Assembly (NCBI RefSeq): GCF_050624435.1
Contig: NC_134547.1
Span: 31,183,419-31,247,418 of the forward strand
Source: Tenrec ecaudatus
Lineage: Eukaryota > Chordata > Mammalia > Afrosoricida > Tenrecidae
Length of the DNA: 64,000 nt
Direction: 5' to 3'
The notes under the pieces are model-generated. The model had not been told where the DNA came from, ran no database searches, and saw nothing but the letters and a program-made list of their open reading frames with translations. Shown here one piece after another: positions 11,248 to 22,492 of this stretch. The stretch's first letter is position 1. The number at the start of each line of letters is the position of its first letter. The position numbers and the translations under genes are program-made.

Positions 11248-11440
11248 TTGTTGTTGTTGGGTACCTGAAGTCAGGTCCAGCTCATAGCAAGCCCGTGTGT
11301 AAGAGAGGAGAAGGCTGCCCAGTCCTGCGCCATCCTCACACTCACTGAGCCTGTGTTTGCAGCTCCTGTCCTGGAGGACCCAGATCTCTGCGCTTTGTGC
11401 ACGCTCGGCCCAGCACATCCCCCAGCGCTTCCTGCAGGGC
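11248..11440 (-). repeat. BovB 3'-end fragment
   Basis: The plus strand reads 'ttgttgttgttgggtacctgaag ... agctcatagcaagccc ... cccagtcctgcgccatcctcacac', which is the BovB 3' terminus in reverse orientation, including the (GTT)n end. The 3' boundary at the GTT run is clear; the other end fades. Confidence 0.7.
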
Positions 11441-11904
11441 CCACTCTGCACAGTCCCAACCTGAGCAGCAGGACTGCTGGCTCACTAGGGGACCTCTCAC
11501 TTCCCATCCCAGGCATGCCTACAGTTATAGCTAGGCTCCAGTGGAACTGCAGGGCGTGGGAAGCCTGTGGGGGCCCTGGCCCTGGGAGGGGTCTCTCTAC
11601 CCACCTGGGAACCGTTTGGAGAGACAGTTCCTGCCGTCCCTCAGAAGGGCCTGTGGACATTCGAAGTGACCATCGCTCAAGGCAGCAGCCACCTCCTCGA
11701 AGCATCCTCCCTCTGGCTCTGCCACTTGGTAACCTTTGTTTCTCCCTCTCTGCCTGCTGCCAGGGTCACCTTACCAAGCCAACCACCCAGAGATGGACTA
11801 AGAACCTTTAGAACTCTGCCTGCAGGGCAGCCCAGGCCCAAGCTGAAGGGCTTCCCTAGGTTCCGGGAAGGCCGTTGTTCCATCTTGGCAGCACCCTACA
11901 AGCC
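11441..11904. other. GC-rich single-copy DNA
   Basis: Open frames of about 150 codons overlap in three frames here, without recognisable domains. Nothing supports an exon. Confidence 0.35.
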
Positions 11905-12030
11905 AGAGCAGGCCTGCACCATCGGACCCGCAATCACTGATTGGTCAAAGGAGATCTCCAGGCCTTTCTTGAACTGTGCCTCTGAGTGGACTCCAACTTC
12001 TACCCTTTTGCACCTGGCCAGATAACTGCT
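11905..12030 (-). repeat. AfroSINE-type fragment
   Basis: The series 'gatctccaggcctttcttgaac ... gtgcctctgagtggactccaac ... ccttttgcacctggccag' matches the reverse complement of the tRNA-like head and body junction of an AfroSINE variant. Diverged. Confidence 0.55.
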
Positions 12031-12035
12031 TTTTA

Positions 12036-13434
12036 ATGAATCCCACTCAGAGCAAGCTCATAGGGTGCTCAAGACTGTCATTCATTTTTATTTTTTAATT
12101 AAGACTGTCAATCTTTACAGCCAGTCTTGTCTTGCTCTCAGTGCCTGCCTGTGGGTTTGACCAGGCCAGCCCTGTGTCTGGTGGCTTCGTGGCACACAGA
12201 CCCCTCTGCCTCACTCCTGAACTCACCACCTTGTACTCACAATGTTGCCTCTCCCTAAAGGAGGGCCTGCTCGCCCTTGACCCCCAGCCAAGCTGTACAT
12301 CTACTCTGCAGCTTAGATGGTCCAGCGGGGCAGTGTGCTCCCTCAGCCCCGCCCACACCACAGGTCACGCGGGGGCGGGGCATTCATGCACAGGACTGCC
12401 AGCATGTGCTTGCCAAGCCCAGGCCTCTGTGAGCCAGGCTATTCACATGCACTTCCAACACATGCCCCCTGAGCACCCACTGTGTGTGTGCCGCTGTGGT
12501 CAATCAAGGGGCCGGGGAGGCCATCCATCTGCCAAACCAGTGGCCCCAGGACCGAGGTGGTGCAGGTGGCAGCCTTGCAGGCAGGAACTCTGTACCAGCA
12601 GGCGTGTCTATTAGGAGACACCTCTTCCTCTGAATGCCAGGCCAGCGCCAGGCTGGGGCCCTTCTCTGTGCCTGGCACATAGTAGGTCATCATGAATGAT
12701 GTGTGAATGGAACATGACGATGAGAGGCAGCAGAGTGGAGAATGAGCATGCGCCTGGTGCCCGTGGGCTGTGTCTGTCACTGTTCGGAGTGTCTCTGCCT
12801 GGCTCAGCGCCCCAGGGATCCCCCAGGCACAGGCAGTCACTCCCAAGGCCCCTGGGCAAACAGCTGTCACTACTTTGTGTTGCAATCAGCTTACAGGTGA
12901 GTCTGCCCTAGCTCCCGGCTTCTTCTTCTTTGTGCCCCGCCATCCACCCCAACCAGGAGAGCCACTGATGGGGGCAGGCAGGTATGTGAAGGTCACAGAC
13001 TGGCTGAAACGTGCTCCAAGGCCAGCCCACCACCTCTGGTCTCTGTGGGCAAGGACCGTGCGGCGCACCCAGCTCCCATTCTCCCTGCGCATGGCCAACA
13101 TGCTCGGAGGCCGGAAACTGACCCTCACAGAGACCGAGCACACGTGTGAGGGAGGAGCACGGCTACACACGCAGGTCGGCCTCCATCCCCTCCTCCTCCT
13201 GGCCCTTCCCCCACCTGGAGCCCCCGCCCCAACTGGCCTGCTCACCTCCAGGCCCGGGCCATCCCGACTCCAGCACGTGGATGGAACTGAGCTTCTTGCT
13301 CAGACAGATGGAACTCACCTCCCAGTGCCCGGATTCCGGAGGTGGGGGTCACACTGGGCCATGGTGGCCTGCTGCTCCTAGGGGTGGGGGCTTCTGGACT
13401 AAGCCCAGACCAGGAGAATGCTGAGGCGATGGGA
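12036..13434. other. GC-rich single-copy DNA with an old MIR/L2 scrap
   Basis: A 'gtgcctggcacatagtaggtcatcatgaatg' run near 12668-12698 is a classic MIR/L2 end. The longest frame (12770-13381, 203 codons) has no domain, low-complexity composition and competing frames on the other strand, so it is not called as a gene. Confidence 0.45.
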
Positions 13435-13436
13435 TT

Positions 13437-13550
13437 CCTCACTGCAAGTCACTGTCCAGTGGCCTCCAGTCCACGGTGGCCCCATGTGGGTCAGAGAAGC
13501 CCTCTGTTGGGTTTCTGGATGCCCACAGCCAAGGCTGTTCTTCGATGTCG
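13437..13550 (-). repeat. AfroSINE-type fragment
   Basis: Reads 'cagtggcctccagtccacggtgg' then 'ccccatgtgggtcagagaagccctctgttgggtttc', the reverse of the SINE/BovB end 'gagtcggaatcgac'-type block with its 'cccatagggtttcc' neighbour. Heavily diverged. Confidence 0.45.
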
Positions 13551-15854
13551 GTGTGCCCGGGTAAACCTTCCAGCTTCCCGCCAGCAGCTGAGTGTGTCAG
13601 CCATGGGCCAGGCTCTGTTCCTCCCGCTCCGCCATGCTTGCCTCCACCCACCCCTGGGCCCCCAAGGAGCTCTCAGAGGTGCTGGCTCCAGGGGTGGGAG
13701 CTGGGCGGGCGAGCAGCACACCACTGTGAGTGCCGCAGCTGTGCGGACAGGTGGCCAGGACGTGGCACTTGTGTGGGATGGGGGACATGCTGGCCACGCA
13801 GCCCTGTAAGTTTAGAAGCGAGGGCATGGCCTTGGCAGGAGGGGAGGGTGCTGGTTAAAGAATGCCTTACCCCTACCGCCACCCCCAGGGTGTGCTTCTG
13901 AGAGAAACACAGCCCCCCCCAGCCCCCATGGCCCTTCAGGGAGGCATCTTCTCCAAACACATGGGTCCTGGTGGTGAGGGATGTACCCAGACCTGGTGGG
14001 TAAAAGCTACACTTTCCTGTCCCCCTGTCTCCCCAACAAGGGCAGCAAGCCCAGGCCCAGCAGCGGGACACTAGGGGAGCAGGCTTTTCTAGTGCCTTCC
14101 TCAACCTTGAGTTGGCTGTGGGGATTCTGCATCCGGCTGCTCCGAAGGCTGGGATTCCCCGAGAGGTGGGAACTCTTGGCTTTTTCCCACCCTGTAAGAA
14201 AAGGCTAATCTTGAAGTACCTTCATCCTGTCTCCCATGAAGAGGCTGGTTCCTGCCTCCAGAGAGGACACCCAGAGCTCCCCCTTGCTAGGGGTCCAGTC
14301 CCTGGAGAGGACACCATGCTTGGTCCGCAACAATGGGGAAAGCCTCGGCCCGATGGATTGACGCAGAGACTGCCAGGATGAGGAATGGAGCCTCGAGATG
14401 GCCCTAAGAATAAGAGTCAAGGGGGACGTGGGGACACAGTTCCTCAGAAAGCAGGACCGGTCCAGCTTCACTCATCAAAGTGGCTTCACCCCCACCCCCC
14501 CACTCTACTGAGCCGCGCCCACATGGCCCTTCTGAAGGGCGTGCGCTGTAACCAGCACATAATTGAACTTCAGTAGACTCCAGTCCTCCTCCATGAGGTG
14601 CACCTGGGCCCACCTGGGGGGCTCCGCTTCCACAGTCCTGGAATTTCAGCAGGCCCCTTTGACTGTGGCTGCCAGAGAGGGGAGGGAAAACTGACAGGAC
14701 AGAACCTGGACGGGAACTCCACTCCTTTCTCCAAAATGTGGGAATGGGGAGGCTCCAACGCAGCTTGGGAATCCCACCCTCACCACGCGGTGTCCCTGCA
14801 CCAAGACAGGAGCGTAGAAATACGTCTACATCCGTTGTGGGAAACAAAGCCTTGGCGATCGGCCAGCCGGTCCCTGGGTGGGTTAGATTTCAGCCCTGGG
14901 CACCAGGCTGGGCCTGGGCACCCGTTCCCAGGGTATCATAGTTTCACTGCGCCTGCTCAGCCCAGTTTTGTGGCGTCCATTCCTGCCTCCCCAGAAGCCC
15001 GGCTGGGCACAGACCCAACAGAGCATGCGCCCCTGGTGCCCTGCAGTGTCCAGCAGGGAGGACCTGCAGCTCCCACTTTGTCCCTGTGCAAGAGGACATC
15101 CTTGGGACACTGAGGACAGCTGGGGTTTTCCAGCTGGCTAGCAGCCTTGCAGTCCCCCCCCATCAAATCTACCAAGTACCCAGGACCTGCCTGGCTGACT
15201 GCCACCGCCCTGCGGCATAGCTGGAGGGCTTGGGGGTCTGCGCTGCGGACACCTCTTTCCTAGAGATGTGGCCCTGGGAATGGCACCTGGAGCAGGAGTT
15301 TCCCGGTAGATCTGCCGGGCAAGATGCACTTAGCTCTGCAGGCACACTCGCAGGCCCTGCTGCCAGCCTTGCTGGAAAACACCCACCTGTTCAGAGGGAC
15401 CAAGAGAAAAAGTTACCCCCTCTTGGCTCCCACCCTTTCCTAAGGGCAGGCTGTCCACATGTGGAAGCACATCAGCACGTGCTGCGAGTCACCTGGAGGG
15501 AGTGGAGGTGTTTGCATTTTAGGTCAACAAAACCTATTGGCACAGCAGTTGTTGATTTGTCTTCCTTGGGCTTGGCCCCGCCCTGGGCAGCTGCCTTTGT
15601 AAAGGAGCGCAGGGTCTGGGGGCAGCACGGCGGTCTGCCTTCCCTGCAGCCAGGCCAGCTGCTTCGGCTCCCTGTTCTCCTGTCCCTTTATTCCCTGTCT
15701 CTTCCTTCCCTCCTCTCCTTTTCTCTCATCCTGCCTCCGTCCGTTCCCTCCTTCCTTTTCCTCTGGTCCCTCTTTCCTCCCTGCTCTGCCCCTCCCCCCC
15801 CCCCTCGCTTCCCTTCTTTCTGCCCACACAACCATTGCTGTGGGAACTCTGCTG
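13551..15854. other. GC-rich single-copy DNA ending in a pyrimidine tract
   Basis: No exon supported. From about 15680 to 15822 the plus strand is almost pure C/T, with a C13 run near 15791-15803. Such polypurine-polypyrimidine tracts can form triplex (H-) DNA and often lengthen by slippage. The frame 15230-15859 reads into this tract and is an artefact. Confidence 0.45.
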
Positions 15855-16024
15855 CGTAGTGGGCTCCGGGTTGCACTGCTCTGTTGGAGAAAGATGGGCT
15901 TTCGGCTCCTGTAAAGAGTTACAGTTTCAGAAACACACGTGGGGAGGTGGGGACCAGTTCTACTCTGCTCTATAGGGTCGCTGTGAGTCAGCATTGCCTC
16001 AATGGCAGTGAGTTGTTTGGTTTG
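15855..16024 (+). repeat. AfroSINE
   Basis: A poor head is followed by a good body: 'gagaaagatgggctttcggctcc', 'gtaaagagttacagtttcagaaac', 'accagttctactctgctctatagggtcgctgtgagtcagcattg', 'caatggcagtgagttgtttgg'. This is among the best matches to the family's 3' half in the window. Confidence 0.85.
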
Positions 16025-16167
16025 GTGATGGGTATCGTTGGATGCATACCCCTGTATTAGTGCACCGTTGCTGTTTCCTTGAGGACAGCTTCTGCACGGG
16101 GTCAGGGCACAAAGGATGAGACACGTGCTTTAACTATGCCACACCAGCATGGCCTTGAGCTGCTCTG

Positions 16168-16285
16168 ACTGTGGCTGCAACACTGAGCTCTAGCATAGGA
16201 GCGATTGTGAGGATGGATCGGGACCAGGCGGTGTTTCATTCGACTGTGACTCCATGGCACATAACACCACCATCACCACCACCAA
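16168..16285 (+). repeat. BovB 3'-end fragment
   Basis: 'ctgtggctgcaacactgagctc', 'gcgattgtgaggatgg' and 'ccaggcggtgtttcattcgactgtg' are the last 120 or so bases of afrotherian BovB. A degenerate CAC/CAT trinucleotide run ends the copy, as is usual for RTE elements. Confidence 0.7.
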
Positions 16286-16593
16286 ATTGTCCTCCTGAGA
16301 ACCCACGGGTATTTTCTAGGCCACCGCTTTGTATTCCGTTTGCCTCGGTTGCCAGTGAGCAGGCGAGCCGAGGAGGTGGTACTGCAAGACCCATCCCGGG
16401 AGCACCTGCTGGGGGCCCTGTGTGAGGTGGACACAGCGCTGAGGCTAAAGGGTGGCTCCCTAACAAATCTGTCGCCATTCAAATCCGCAGAGCCCATGGG
16501 TGTGACCTGATCTCTAAGAAGGGCCTTTGCCTTCAAGTTGAAGTTAATCATTTTAAGATGAGGAGGTCAACTTGGGAGAATCTGAGCTCAAAC

Positions 16594-16755
16594 CAAAAAG
16601 CCAGACCTACTGCCATCGAGTTCAGAGACTCCAAGTCTGTCTCTACAGCAGGCAATCTCTTCTGTCTTCTGCAGAGTAGTGGGTGCGGCTTGAACTCTCT
16701 ACTTTGTGGTTAGCGGTCCAGCACTTACCCAGCAGCACCCCTGGGGGTCCTTCCC
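16594..16755 (-). repeat. AfroSINE
   Basis: In reverse orientation: 'actgccatcgagttcagagactcc' (3' end), 'ggcaatctcttctgtcttctgcagag', then 'cttgaactctctactttgtggttagcggtccagcactta' and 'cagcagcacccctgggggtcc' (tRNA-like head). It covers nearly the whole element with a short internal loss. Confidence 0.8.
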
Positions 16756-17167
16756 TAAACAAAGTGACAGCAAGAGACTGTGAGGAGGAGGTACTGTGAA
16801 GACAGAGGCAGAGTTTGGAGTGGGCCATGAGTATGGATGTCAGCTGCAGGGGGCAGGAGGGATTCTCCCCTGGATCCCCAGAGCCAGAGTCTGAACTGTG
16901 GGTCAGACCTGCAGACTCCAGGACAGTGGCCAAGTACATCCATGGTGTCCTAGGCCACCACAGTGTGGTCCTGTGCTAGAACAGCTTTGGAGAAGAAATG
17001 TAGATGATGAGGTTTAAGAGCACAGAAACTTCCAGAGGCTCAACTGGCACCTAGTGGGAGACCTTGCACCCTAGTGCTCTGAGGTGTGTGAGAAGGGCCC
17101 AGGAGCACCCAGCCTTGAGGAAACCCCCAGGCTCTAGACCTCTGGGTGGTGTTCTGGTGAGAAGCTG
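16756..17167. other. Single-copy DNA
   Basis: No gene or repeat recognised. Confidence 0.35.
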
Positions 17168-17723
17168 TGTGTTAGTCTGGGTAGACTAGAGAAACAAATT
17201 CATAGACACTCATATGTGTATAAGAAAGAGCTTTATATAAGGAGTAATTATACATTAAGGAAACATCCCAGCCCAGGCCAGATCAAGTCTATAAGTCTGA
17301 TATTAGTCCATATGTCCAATACCAATCTATAAAGTCCTCTTCAGACTCATGAAACACATGTAATGATGGCGAATGCAGGAAGATCACGGGCCAGTGGGTA
17401 GGAAGTCTTGTGGATCCAGTGGTGTTGTAAACAACTCAGCACTGGCAGGGATCTCCACCTGGCTTCTCCAGTTCCCAGGGCACAGGGTCTATTAGCTTAG
17501 TGCCATGTGTCTTGTCAGTAGAGCATCTCTCAGGGAGTGAGTCAAGGGATAGAGTATCTCCTGCCTCCAAGGAGGAATTCCCAGAATTCTCAGAAGAAGG
17601 TCATGCCCACACAGAGACCTCATTGGCTTTGTCCTAATTGATTGACAGACTAGACTCCACCCATTCACTCTTAATCCTCTCAAATCCCCAAACTGACAGC
17701 AGATTATGTAACTAGCCCAGACA
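17168..17723 (+). mobile_element. Solo-LTR-like element
   Basis: The same family as the copies at 21.0 kb (reverse) and 62.9 kb. It starts tgtgttagtctgggtagac and ends near '...cagattatgtaactagcccagaca'. Shared inner phrases are 'actagagaaacaaattcatag', 'gtctataaagtcctcttcagactc', 'gatcacgggccagtgggtagg' and 'gtggatccagtggtg'. TG...CA ends suggest a retroviral long terminal repeat left alone after loss of the interior. No duplication is visible around this copy, and it has no coding capacity. Confidence 0.65.
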
Positions 17724-19764
17724 GGTGTACACCAAAGGCAGCTTGGCAGTGAGTGGCTGGTGGGGCATGTAGGGGTGCCAGGCCTCCAGTAAGTCCCTCT
17801 TTCCTTCCCAGGAAGGAATGAGTGCAGGATAAGCTCTCTCTCTCGCACCATGTGGCAGCATCTTCTGGTGGCCTTGACTTGGGAGCATCTGGAGATATGA
17901 AGACATAAGCAACTGGATGCGAGGTACGAGGGACCTGGAGCCTATATCACAGGAGCAGTGCGTGTGTGTGTGTGGGTGTGTGGTGTTTACGGTGGGGGGT
18001 AGGGGAGGGGGAGGGTTAAGACAGGGTTGTGCCATCAAATGCAAACACGCAGAGCAGATGGGAAATGGAAAGTCCTGGTTAAAATATTGCCCCTGCTTCT
18101 TCCCAGGGAACTCCCTCCAAGTCCAGACAGAGGGAGAAGGGAGAGTATGCCTTCTGAGCCCAGGTCTCAAAGCCTGTCTCCACCACCCTTCACCTGGTTC
18201 CTGTGTGTACCTGGCCAGCCTAAGCTGCACCCACACCCTCCCTGACAGAAGTGCCCAACCTCCTTCTAGCCTAAGGACATGCTCAGGAGAAAAGGCCTGG
18301 TGGGAAGAGCATGTGAGCCTGAGGTGGGAAGTGGGTGTTTCAGGGGTCCAGAGGCCCAAGCTTCAGTGCCAGAGACATGCCCTAAAATAGCAAGGGTGCC
18401 GGCTGGAGACAAACCCGTATGTGCCTTGGTCTGCAGACCAGAGCCCTTGCCCTCTGAGGAGGAGTGGAGACGAGGCCTCTCAAGTGTGGCACTCAGGAAA
18501 GGCCCCCAGGCACTCAGCACTGAGCATAGGGTCTAATGACCTCAGTTCGCCAAAGATCCAGAGGGGGAGGGAGATCGTCAAGAAACACCCAACCCTCCCG
18601 AGCTTCCCATGGCCTTGGTGGTTCCACAAGCCACAACTACAAGGGTCTATGGAAAGGGCAAGTGTCTGCCCTGCCCTGGGTCACACATTGAACTTGATCC
18701 ATCCCAGGTGGTAGGAGCTCCAGCCATCCATTCCTCTCACAGGGAGCAGCAGCATCCGCAGGCTTTCGGCCTGGCCAGGGCAGACCACTCTTAAGGCCAC
18801 AGCGGCCACGGCCACCCATTCACCACCTAAGGGCCAAGCTCAGTGCTAAGCCTTCACCTGAAATCCCTCTGCTCATCCACCCATGCCCGTTGTCCCCATT
18901 TCACAGTTGTGATCCCAGCACTGGGGTCTGCCGAGGAGCTGACACATGGGGTCTCTATTGTGGGGGCCTGTCTCCCCCTTCACACACAGTTTTTTATTAT
19001 AAAACAATACTTAGCACATTCCACTTAGAATAGCAGATATTTCATATCTTTTGCTTATTACAATGCATCGTGCTAAGCATCCATTATTTAACTGTGTGCT
19101 GGGTGTAATCATTCTTCAGGTTCTGGCGTGCCAGCAGTAATTTACATCCTGTGTAAGGAGTCGGGATGTATCCTCTACCTGTACAAAGGGAGTTGACAGC
19201 AGGACAGAATATAATTGTTCCCAAAAGCCCCACTCGATAGCTAATGACTGAGCAGGTGCGGATTAGAGATGTGGAGATCCACGGCGTCTGTGAGTGGGAA
19301 ACCAACGATTAGAAGGAGAATCTCTTCTGTTGGCTGTCAGGCGAGGGTTCTGCAATGCAAAAGGGAAAGGATGATTCAGACTCCAGGGGAAGACAGAATC
19401 ATCCCTGTCTGCTGAGGGGATGCGAGGAAACCCACGTTCCGATGTTTTTGAAGACCTATTTTTAAGAGATGTTATTAGATGAATTTCCTCCAGTGTCTTT
19501 CATCTTTGAAAAAGATTTTGGAAAGCTTGTCCAAGCATTCATTCACTCAGTCAATGTAGGGAGCACGCGGCCTGGGCCTGGTGTCACAGCAAGGAAGTTC
19601 TCCAACTGGGAACAGCTCCAGCCTCTTCTCTGAGCCCAAGGGAACTGAGACTCGGAGGAGGCTGTTACTGGAGGGCAGCTCTCCCGGACAGACAGTGATC
19701 ACAGTAACCACAGTCATTGCTGTTGACCACTGATGACCAGGGCAAGGTAGGTGGTAGAGAGATA

Positions 19765-19801
<37 letters not shown>

Positions 19802-20589
19802 CAGGTGCATAGATAGGTACTTAGATAGGCACGTAGATATAGAGACAAGTGCATAGATAGAGCAATCTATAGATAGAACATGGTGTATGCTATTTCTGCA
19901 TACTGTGTGTGAGACGTCTGAAAACCACTTCCCTGGTCACTGACCCAGGATCCCTGCTCAGCCATTAAGATGAGGGAACCTATGAACCTGGCTGAGCCCT
20001 TATGTCAATGGCCAAAGTAGTCTGGGATTGCCCTGATTTGATTTCTCTGACTCCCAAAGCAGAGCCAAGGGGCCTAGAGGCTAGTGCATTTCAAACCTGA
20101 CAGAGGTCGCCTACTGGTCGAAAGAGGGATGACCTCTGGTTAGGGTGTGGCATTTTTTCAGGTGACTGGAGCACTTGATGACAAAGTTGCTCACAGTGAA
20201 ACTTGACCCCGACTTACCTTCCTAAAGCGATTCCCTCCCAAGGCCCATAGTGCCTTTCCTTGTCTCATAGATTCTTGCATGCTCACTCCCTGTCACATGT
20301 CCATGACGGCAGGGGACTGCTCGGAGCACATGTGCCTGGGGGTATCCCAGGGGCCCAGCACACTGCTAGCTGCCCTCCACGCACCAGCTCACCACCAACC
20401 CTGGGACTTGGGTTAATAACTAGAGTTTATTTATTATCTTATTTCATTTAATGCAAGTATTTTATGGTTGACTGTACTGAGCAGAGCCTTACTTCCTGGT
20501 GTTATATTCACTTTATAAGCCTGTCTGTTGTTGGCTGAAGGTTGATCTACAGGGGTAAGTTCAGTTCCTGATTTGAAGAGTGTCCAAGG
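17724..20589. other. Single-copy DNA with old MIR and simple repeats
   Basis: A MIR (about 18825-18915, 'cagtgctaagccttcacctg ... ccccatttcacagttgtg') and a MIR/L2-like 'cattcattcactcagtcaatg' near 19537 are recognisable. A (CA)n run lies at 19766-19799, followed by degenerate GATA-type repeats to about 19880. The 215-codon minus frame at 17712-18359 spans LTR sequence and a (TG)n run and is rejected. Confidence 0.5.
19766..19799. repeat. (CA)n microsatellite
   Basis: 17 uninterrupted CA units, followed by imperfect GATA-rich sequence. Confidence 0.95.
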
Positions 20590-20591
20590 GC

Positions 20592-21007
20592 TATAGTCTT
20601 AAACAAACAAACAAACAAAACATTTGAGTTTTGTTCCACATTGTTCTCCCAGGCGATCTTCAATTGTGATGCTGATCTGAGTGGTCAGTAGAGGTAGCCC
20701 AGCACCACCTGGTTCTTCTGGTCTCAGATTAGTGGAGGCTGAGATCCAGGGGTTCCCATAGTCCTTCAGTGTTCTTCACTCTTCTTGGCTCCACATGGAA
20801 AGAGACCAATAGTTGCATCTTAGATGGCCATTCATACACAGCTTTTAAGATCCCCATCGCTGGTAGAATATTGTCCTTGTGGACTTTTCTGCCCGTTGAT
20901 CTAGATGTTCCCTGAGACTATGGTCCAAGTCCCCAAGCCCAGTGACTCATTCCTTTAAGGTGCTTGGCTATGGCTAAGACATTTTCATAACTTTATCTCA
21001 TGGATAC
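20592..21007 (-). repeat. Afrotherian L1 3'UTR, left part
   Basis: In reverse orientation, with 'gcaccacctggttcttctggtctcag', 'agagaccaatagttgcatcttagatggcc', 'cacagcttttaagatccccatcg' and 'gactatggtccaagtccccaagcc'. These phrases belong to an older L1 3'UTR also known from elephant. The copy is cut by the LTR-like insertion at 21008 and resumes at 21524. A (AAAC)n run at about 20601-20625 marks its left region. Confidence 0.75.
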
Positions 21008-21518
21008 TGTGGTAGTTACATAATCTGTTGTCAATTTGAGACTTATGAGCGAAGGGGTGGAGTCTAGCCTGTCAATCAGGTGGTAGCCTGATGACCTCCT
21101 TCCGAGGCACTAAGGAGATAAATAGCTCGCTGGAGGTAAGACACTGGCTCAATGCCTAAGAGATATTCTTGTTGACAAGCCACATGCAGACAAATGGCAG
21201 CAGAGCCTTAGATCTGGAGGAGCCATGTAGAGAACCCTGCCAGCATTGAGGTGTTTACACCACCACTGGATCTGCAAGACTTTCCACCCACTGGCCTGTG
21301 ATCGTCCTGCATTTGGCATCATTGCACATGTTTCGTGTGTCTGAAGAGGAATTTATAGATTGGTATCAGACATATGGGCTAATACTGGATTTATGAACTT
21401 GATCTGGACTGGGCTGGGATGTTTTCTCAATATCCAATTGCTCTTGAATACAAAGCTCTTTCTTACACACTTAAGAGTGTCTATGAATTTGTTTCTCTGG
21501 TCTACCCAGACTGGCACA
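21008..21518 (-). mobile_element. Solo-LTR-like element with 5-bp TSD
   Basis: Second copy of the 17.2-kb family, reversed. Element ends are tgtggtag... and ...ctggcaca on the plus strand (TG...CA in element orientation). It is flanked on both sides by gatac (21003-21007 and 21519-21523). A 5-bp duplication with TG...CA termini is the mark of an integrated retroviral LTR, and 5 bp is typical of ERVL/MaLR-like elements. Non-coding. Confidence 0.82.
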
Positions 21519-21523
21519 GATAC

Positions 21524-21560
21524 TATTATGTACATGGATGTATTTGCAGCACATATAAAT
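21524..21560 (-). repeat. Afrotherian L1 3'UTR, right part
   Basis: The phrase 'tattatgtacatggatgtatttgcagc' continues the L1 interrupted at 21007. Confidence 0.55.
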
Positions 21561-21562
21561 GT

Positions 21563-21880
21563 CTGTGTGCCATCGAGTCGGTGCCGACCCATAGGACCCC
21601 CTGCCGAACAGAAGAAAGCCCTGCCCGGGCCTTGGCCACCCTCACAATGGGGATGTTTGAGCCCATCGTTCAGCCACTGTGGCAATCGGTCTCATCGCGG
21701 GCCTTTCTCTTTGTCCACGGACCCTCTGCTCTACCAAGCAAGATGCTCTTCCCCAGGAATCGCTTTGTCCGGGCGACATGTCACAGTCTGTGAAGTGAAG
21801 GCTGCCATCCTCGCTTGCACTTCTCTGAAGACAGACCAGCTTCTTCTGCCAGCCCAGGCGCTCTTCGCCGGCTCCTCTGT
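21563..21880 (-). repeat. BovB 3' third
   Basis: On the plus strand: 'tgccatcgagtcggtgccgaccc', 'cagccactgtggcaatcggtctcatcg', 'ctctgctctaccaagcaagatgctcttccccagg'. This is the BovB 3' end read in reverse, matching the same block at 32.97-33.2 kb. It covers the end of the ORF and the 3'UTR. Confidence 0.8.
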
Positions 21881-22254
21881 GCTTTGTTTCAGAGATGCGT
21901 TTTAGGACAGCAGGCTAGTTTCTTTGCTGACTGGCCTCAGCGTGGGGTGGGCTGGTTACCCACTTTTGGCAGTCATACCCTCGACGTGGTATCTCTCCGT
22001 GCAGTTAGGTTCTCTGTGTACGCAACCAGAAGACCAGAGGAGTTTATGCCTCCTCTTCTGAGCACAGATCACTTGGTAGGGTAGTGTGGCTGGATTCCTC
22101 CATTGTTACCACTTGTTCTCTTGTAGTTAGGAAGTATCTATGGATGGGTAGCTTTGTTGTTAGCTGCCCTCTTGTTCCCTGGCTCAAAACAACCCCCCTA
22201 CAGTGGGACAGAAACTTTACAATTCACAGGGTTTTAGCTGATGTACCTGGAGAT

Positions 22255-22432
22255 AGAGCACCAGGCCTTCCCACTAGTTCATCTTAGTCTGGAAGCTCCA
22301 TGACACCTGGTCAGCCTCACAGCAGGTGCCGGCCCTCCCCTGAAAGTCAAGGGCAGCTGTACTACAGATGGAAGGGATTCAACTGGGGTTTCTTCCGGGG
22401 AGATGAGAATTCTACCACTGGGCCACCACAGA
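22255..22432 (-). repeat. tRNA-Gly-headed SINE fused to BovB-like sequence
   Basis: On the minus strand 22370-22432 reads 'gtggcccagtggtagaattctc', which is tRNA-Gly-like (A-box region), followed by 'agttgaatccc' (B-box-like). Next to it, 'agtctggaagctcc' and 'aggccttcccactagttcatc' belong to the BovB 5' region. This order, a polymerase III promoter head joined to BovB sequence, defines a BovB-dependent SINE. Confidence 0.6.
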
Positions 22433-22492
22433 ACGGTGGAAATATGCTGGTACTCTTCAAACTTCCATCCATTCGTTTTTGCATCTGTAGAT

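Noticed and set aside
12770-13381. 203-codon plus-strand open frame in GC-rich DNA
   Set aside because: No domain, biased composition from GC-richness, competing minus frames of 119 and 77 codons, and no splice or promoter context.
15230-15859. 209-codon plus-strand open frame
   Set aside because: Its last third is translated polypyrimidine tract (Ser/Leu/Pro run); no family match.
17168-17723. Intact endogenous retrovirus near the LTR-like element
   Set aside because: No second LTR, primer-binding site or gag/pol/env similarity was seen on either side; only solo-LTR-like copies are present.
17712-18359. 215-codon minus-strand open frame, the longest in the window
   Set aside because: It spans a (TG)n run (HTHTH) and starts and ends in repeat or low-complexity DNA; no domain.
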